Below, in pieces: positions 60,909-64,000 of a stretch of DNA of 64,000 nt. Source of the stretch: Afipia sp. (GTDB lineage: Bacteria > Pseudomonadota > Alphaproteobacteria > Rhizobiales > Xanthobacteraceae). A program made the translations under genes and the position numbers. The notes below the pieces were generated by a model. That model was given only the letters and a program-made list of their open reading frames with translations. It had not been told where the DNA came from and made no database searches. Position 1 is the first letter of the stretch. Every line of letters begins with the position of its first letter. The stretch spans positions 1,002,950 through 1,066,949 of the forward strand of contig JAFKER010000005.1 of NCBI GenBank assembly GCA_017308595.1, in the 5' to 3' direction.

Positions 60909-62168
60909 TTATTCGCCCGCGAGCCGGAAGGGCGGTCGTTTCGCAGCTTCAAACTCACGCAACCGCTGTTCCTCGCGGGCGATGTAATCGCGGGTGATCG
61001 GCACCACGCCTTGCTTCTTGCTGAGCTGGATCTGGAACACCATGACGTTTTGCTTGCGGAACGACATTTCGGACGATGCGAGATAGAATTCCCACATCCG
61101 CACAAAGCGTTCGTCATACAGCTTCGCGGCTTCCTCCCGGCGCGCGAGGAAACGCTCCCGCCAGGCCTTTAGTGTCTCTGCGTAGTGCAGCCGCAGGATT
61201 TCGATATCGTCAACCAGAAGCCCGGCGCGCTCGATTGCAGGCAGTACTTCGGACAGTGCCGGAATGTAGCCGCCCGGGAAGATGTATTTCGCGATCCAGG
61301 GGTTGGTGATGCCGGGACCTTCCGAGCGCCCGATCGCATGCAACATCATCACGCCGTCGTCGGTCAGCAACTCGGCGCAGCGATTGAAATATGTATCATA
61401 ATAGTCGACGCCCACATGCTCGAACATGCCGACCGAGATGATGCGATCGAAGGGACCGGGCGTGTCGCGATAATCCTGCAAACGGAATTCGGCGCGGCCG
61501 GCGAGATTCAGTTCGTCCGCGCGCGCGTTCGATACGCCGAGCTGTTCTTCGGACAGGGTGACGCCGGTGACTTTTGCGCCCGCCATTTCTGCAAGATAAA
61601 GCGCGAGGCCGCCCCAGCCTGAGCCGATGTCGAGGACGCGGTGATCCGGCCTGACCAGCAGCTTGGCCGCGAGATGACGCTTCTTGGCAAGCTGCGCGTC
61701 ATCGAGGGTGGTATCCGGCGTCTCGAAATACGCGCAGCTGTATTGCATGTCCGCGTCGAGGAAGAGGCGATAGAGCCGCCCGTCGAGATCGTAGTGACTG
61801 GCAACATTCTGCTTTGCGCGTTTGCGTGGATTGAATTGTTGCCAGTGCCGGATCAGGTAGCGGAGCCACCAGCGAACTTTCGACCAGCGCGGCAGCATGT
61901 CCGGCTGGTCGAGCGCGACGGCCAGGATATCGGCGATCGAACCGTTTTCGACGATGAATTCCCCGTCGGTATAGATTTCACCGATAGCCAGTTCCGGATC
62001 GAGCAGGAGATGCCGTTCAGCTTCTGCCGTGAGGAAGCGCACCGAAACCGGCTGGCCCGTGCCATCTCCGCAGGTAAACGCTGCACCGTTCGAAGTGGTG
62101 AACGTGATCGAGCCCCGGCGAATGAACCGGCTCAGAAAATGCCGCAACAGACGATCCATCGAACGCAT
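60909..62168 (-). CDS. cfa: Cyclopropane-fatty-acyl-phospholipid synthase family protein
   Basis: The 419-residue SAM-dependent enzyme adds a methylene bridge to unsaturated acyl chains of membrane phospholipids. Motifs are NVASHYDLDGRLYRLFLDADMQYSCAYF, DDAQLAKKRHLAAKLLV, SAM motif VLDIGSGWGGLALYLAE, SVGMFEHVGVDYYDTYF and WIAKYIFPGGYIPALSE, all standard for Cfa. The N-terminal lipid-binding part starts MRSMDRLLRHFLSRFIRRG. I choose ATG at 62168 (ATG 62159 also possible); the open frame continues 148 codons upstream but lacks family similarity and overlaps the opposite gene. It is a peripheral inner-membrane protein. Confidence 0.92.
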   Translation of the reverse strand: MRSMDRLLRHFLSRFIRRGSITFTTSNGAAFTCGDGTGQPVSVRFLTAEAERHLLLDPELAIGEIYTDGEFIVENGSIADILAVALDQPDMLPRWSKVRWWLRYLIRHWQQFNPRKRAKQNVASHYDLDGRLYRLFLDADMQYSCAYFETPDTTLDDAQLAKKRHLAAKLLVRPDHRVLDIGSGWGGLALYLAEMAGAKVTGVTLSEEQLGVSNARADELNLAGRAEFRLQDYRDTPGPFDRIISVGMFEHVGVDYYDTYFNRCAELLTDDGVMMLHAIGRSEGPGITNPWIAKYIFPGGYIPALSEVLPAIERAGLLVDDIEILRLHYAETLKAWRERFLARREEAAKLYDERFVRMWEFYLASSEMSFRKQNVMVFQIQLSKKQGVVPITRDYIAREEQRLREFEAAKRPPFRLAGE

Positions 62169-62451
62169 GTCCAATGATCCAATGTTCCTACATGATATAA
62201 ATGTTGGTAATTCCTGCTCGGGTTTCAATCGTAATTTGACGTAGGCGGCAGCCGTGTAAGGCTGGTCTGCGTTTTTGTCCGGTGAATCGGCGGTGGCACG
62301 GCGCCTCAGGACACGAAGTGGCGGGATAACCCGCTCACAAACTTGCGAAATCTCGGTGCTTCCATTCGCGGCATAATCCGCTAAAGGTGACCGCGAGGCT
62401 GGGGGCAGGGGTAGACCGCCGTCTGACCTTGGCTGGCGTAGGAGACTATGG

Positions 62452-63303
62452 ATGTTGAGCCGAGCGCTCTTTTTGGCGGCGGTGGCTTTTGCTTTGGGCT
62501 GTTTCCGGGCGATCCCGGCGACAGCGCAGAACCTTGAAGCAGGCAAGCCTCCTTCCCAGATTTTTTCCAGCACCTGCTCGCTGTGCCACAAGAGTTCGCG
62601 TGGATTGCTCAAAAGCGTCTCGCCCGGATCGCTGCCGGGCTTCCTGCGTCAGCACTACACAACCAGCACCGATATGGCTGCGTCCATGAGCGCCTATGTT
62701 TTGTCCAACGGTGCTGCGAATGCGGCCCCGGGCGGCGGCAACCTGACGCGTCAGGGCCAGGAGGCGGCAGGTGCACGGCCCGGTCAGGAGCCGGGGCCGG
62801 AGCATGCCAAGGGCCGCAAGCCGCCGGCCCGCGAGGCCGCCAAACCTGACGCATCCGATCCTCAGGCGCAAACCGAGCGCCAGAAGGCGGCGGCGGAGCG
62901 GCGCGCGGCGCGGCAGGCTGCCCGAGAGGCCGCAAAGGCAGCCAAGGAAGGGCTTCCGCCGAAGAACGAAGCGCGCCACCAGCCGCCGAAGAGCGATCAG
63001 CCTGCGGAGGCGGCCAAGCCGGATGCAAAGCCTGAGGCAGACAAGGCGGAACCGTCAAAAGAGTCTGAGAAGAGCGATACTGCAAAGGTCGACGGAACGC
63101 GTCCTGACCCTGTGCCTGCGGTGACGCCGGCACCCAAGGAGGCCGCCAAGCCAGCCGAAGCGGCCGTGGCTCCACCGAAGGAAGACGTTCCGGCGGGACC
63201 GCTGACGATCGATATCGGGCCTTCCCCTGCGCCAAAACCGGTGGTTTCGGCTGGTCCTCCGCCGGTTCCGGCTGGGAACCCCATCCCGCCCATCTCTCAA
63301 TAG
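62452..63303 (+). CDS. Secreted protein with one CxxCH haem motif and a long Ala/Pro/Lys-rich tail
   Basis: The 283-residue protein has a signal peptide (MLSRALFLAAVAFALGCFRAIPATAQ), then IFSSTCSLCHKSSRGLLKS with CxxCH, and YTTSTDMAASMSAYVLSNGAAN, where Met residues could be the sixth haem ligand. So residues 25-95 look like a small cytochrome c-type domain. From residue 95 to the end the protein is low-complexity, rich in Ala, Pro, Glu and Lys (many KPD, AAKP, PPK units), probably disordered. ATG at 62452 has GGAGA six bases upstream. It is probably periplasmic. Function is unknown; electron transfer is a guess. It is followed by a TetR gene with its own operator. Confidence 0.75.
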   Translation: MLSRALFLAAVAFALGCFRAIPATAQNLEAGKPPSQIFSSTCSLCHKSSRGLLKSVSPGSLPGFLRQHYTTSTDMAASMSAYVLSNGAANAAPGGGNLTRQGQEAAGARPGQEPGPEHAKGRKPPAREAAKPDASDPQAQTERQKAAAERRAARQAAREAAKAAKEGLPPKNEARHQPPKSDQPAEAAKPDAKPEADKAEPSKESEKSDTAKVDGTRPDPVPAVTPAPKEAAKPAEAAVAPPKEDVPAGPLTIDIGPSPAPKPVVSAGPPPVPAGNPIPPISQ

Positions 63304-63349
63304 TTGCCATTTCAGGGGTGATGTCTGCCATTCGCCGTTGCACGTCTTG

Positions 63350-63381
63350 AATAGAGTATTACTCTAGAGTAATACTCTATT
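63350..63381. promoter_or_regulatory. 32-bp perfect palindrome upstream of the TetR gene
   Basis: The stretch from AATAGAGTATTACTCT (63350-63365) is followed by its exact reverse complement (63366-63381). Each half contains a 13-base near-palindrome (AGAGTA-N-TACTCT), so the site is two tandem operators side by side. It lies 13 bases before the TetR start codon and overlaps where its promoter should be, so autorepression by one or two TetR dimers is likely. Confidence 0.8.
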
Positions 63382-63394
63382 TTTCGGAGAGGTC

Positions 63395-63979
63395 ATGGCG
63401 GGTGCGCGCGACGATCTGCTGACGGCGGCTTTGGCTGTGTTCGACAAGGATGGGTTCGAGGGCGCGACGGTTGCTGCGATCCGTGAACGGGCCGGTGCAT
63501 CCAACGGTAGCTTCTTCCATTTCTTCAATTCGAAGCGCGAGCTCGCGGGCACGCTGTTTCTTGAATTGCTGCGGCGTTACCACATCGCGATGCTCGATGT
63601 GATCGATCCGCCGCCGGGCGCGGAGGAGGGAATCGCGCGTCTGATCCACACTCATCTGACGTGGGTGGCCGACAATCGCCGCGAAGCCAATTTCCTGTTT
63701 GAGATATCGCGCAGCGAATGGGCGAAGGACGTGCGCGACGCGCGCAGCGCGCAGAACTCCACACTCATGGAAGGAATTGAATTATGGCGCGCGCCGCTGG
63801 TCGCAAGCGGTGAATTGATTCCGATGTCGGGCGCGATGTTCGCCAGCCAGATCATCGGGCCGGCGCAATTCTTCTGCCGTGCATGGCTGTCCGGACGGGA
63901 CGCCACCGATTTGCTGGGTCAGGCGGATGTCCTGATCGCCTGCGCCATTCGCGCACTCACCACGGGGAAGGCACGCTGA
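63395..63979 (+). CDS. TetR/AcrR family transcriptional regulator
   Basis: The 194-residue protein begins with a TetR helix-turn-helix: ARDDLLTAALAVFDKDGFEGATVAAIRERAGASNGSFFHFFNSKRELAGTLF. An all-helical ligand-binding part follows (GAEEGIARLIHTHLTWVADNRREANFLFEI, LIPMSGAMFASQIIGPAQFFCRAWLSG). It probably represses itself and the gene that overlaps its stop codon (ATG at 63979). The effector is unknown. ATG at 63395 follows CGGAGAGGTC, a strong Shine-Dalgarno. Confidence 0.92.
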   Translation: MAGARDDLLTAALAVFDKDGFEGATVAAIRERAGASNGSFFHFFNSKRELAGTLFLELLRRYHIAMLDVIDPPPGAEEGIARLIHTHLTWVADNRREANFLFEISRSEWAKDVRDARSAQNSTLMEGIELWRAPLVASGELIPMSGAMFASQIIGPAQFFCRAWLSGRDATDLLGQADVLIACAIRALTTGKAR

Positions 63980-64000
63980 TGCAACAAAGTGATACGGATT
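63979..64000 (+). CDS. Start of an unidentified gene coupled to the TetR gene (3' end outside window)
   Basis: An ATG overlaps the TetR stop codon (TGATG) and opens a frame MQQSDTD up to the window edge. The overlap suggests translational coupling, so its product would be the natural target of the TetR regulator. Only seven codons are visible; nothing can be said about its function. Confidence 0.4.

Noticed and set aside
62169-62612. N-terminal extension of the cfa gene by 148 codons
   Set aside because: Family similarity begins at about 62168, the extension has no recognisable domain, and it would overlap the signal peptide region of the opposite gene at 62452.

Overview
The window looks like chromosomal DNA of an alphaproteobacterium from the Bradyrhizobium / Rhodopseudomonas / Afipia group (Nitrobacteraceae). 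The reasons are the high G+C, the protein types (PAS_5-like, NnrU, Bug-family binding protein, GCG_CRPN-like secreted protein, several beta-oxidation genes), the neighbourhood dnaB-alr-...-radA-cvpA-purF, and a palindromic intergenic repeat of the kind I associate with these genomes. The assignment is inference from content; no rRNA lies in the window. I see no prophage, insertion sequence, CRISPR array or plasmid function. Most of it is ordinary core and metabolic sequence.

Layout. 1-5048: end of mmsB, then an acyl-CoA synthetase, a MaoC-type hydratase, a short-chain dehydrogenase and a flavoprotein, all rightward; the first four fit acyl-CoA catabolism. 5045-14214: ABC-F ATPase, YaiI protein, hot-dog protein, a lone molybdopterin hydroxylase subunit, Ppx/GppA, RlmE and an MFS exporter. 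14546-22822: guaB, two genes with strong terminators, MAPEG protein, rRNA m5C methyltransferase, guaA. 22923-29263: LysR regulator divergent from ilvD, an ArsR/SRPBCC pair, 2'-5' RNA ligase-like protein, ArsC/Spx-like protein, dctA. 29282-29840: a PAS protein split by an apparent one-base frameshift. 30186-34855: a complete branched-chain amino acid type ABC transporter operon (livG-F-K-H-M order). 34991-36661: PhoU-like/Pit phosphate pair behind a PHO-box-like site.

36724-37105: a small multidrug resistance protein of guanidinium exporter type with a guanidine-II (mini-ykkC) riboswitch leader. 37199-43422: prfC, small secreted and membrane proteins, a Bug-type binding protein, NnrU, panB and a one-domain AraC protein. 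43640-46304: YfgM-like protein, a short lipoprotein in the usual BamB position, and der. 46363-51212: outer-membrane porin-like protein, LuxR-type regulator, DUF2147 protein, an SDR, and a GNAT-methyltransferase fusion. 51225-60285 (leftward): dnaB, alr, radA, cvpA, purF, interrupted by a CnbZ-like gene and an NHL-repeat gene, and ending in a previously easily missed 44-codon membrane ORF in frame behind purF. 60598-60822: two odd tRNA-like genes with their own terminator. 60909-64000: cyclopropane fatty acid synthase, a secreted CxxCH protein with a long low-complexity tail, and a TetR regulator behind a 32-bp perfect palindrome.

The most unusual items are the two non-canonical tRNA-like genes (one without a normal anticodon loop, one Cys-GCA-like with C33), the small ORF behind purF, the frameshifted PAS gene, the GNAT-methyltransferase fusion and the shrunken lipoprotein in the BamB slot. 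The riboswitch and PHO box are new only for this locus. I found no clearly new multi-gene defence or biosynthetic system.
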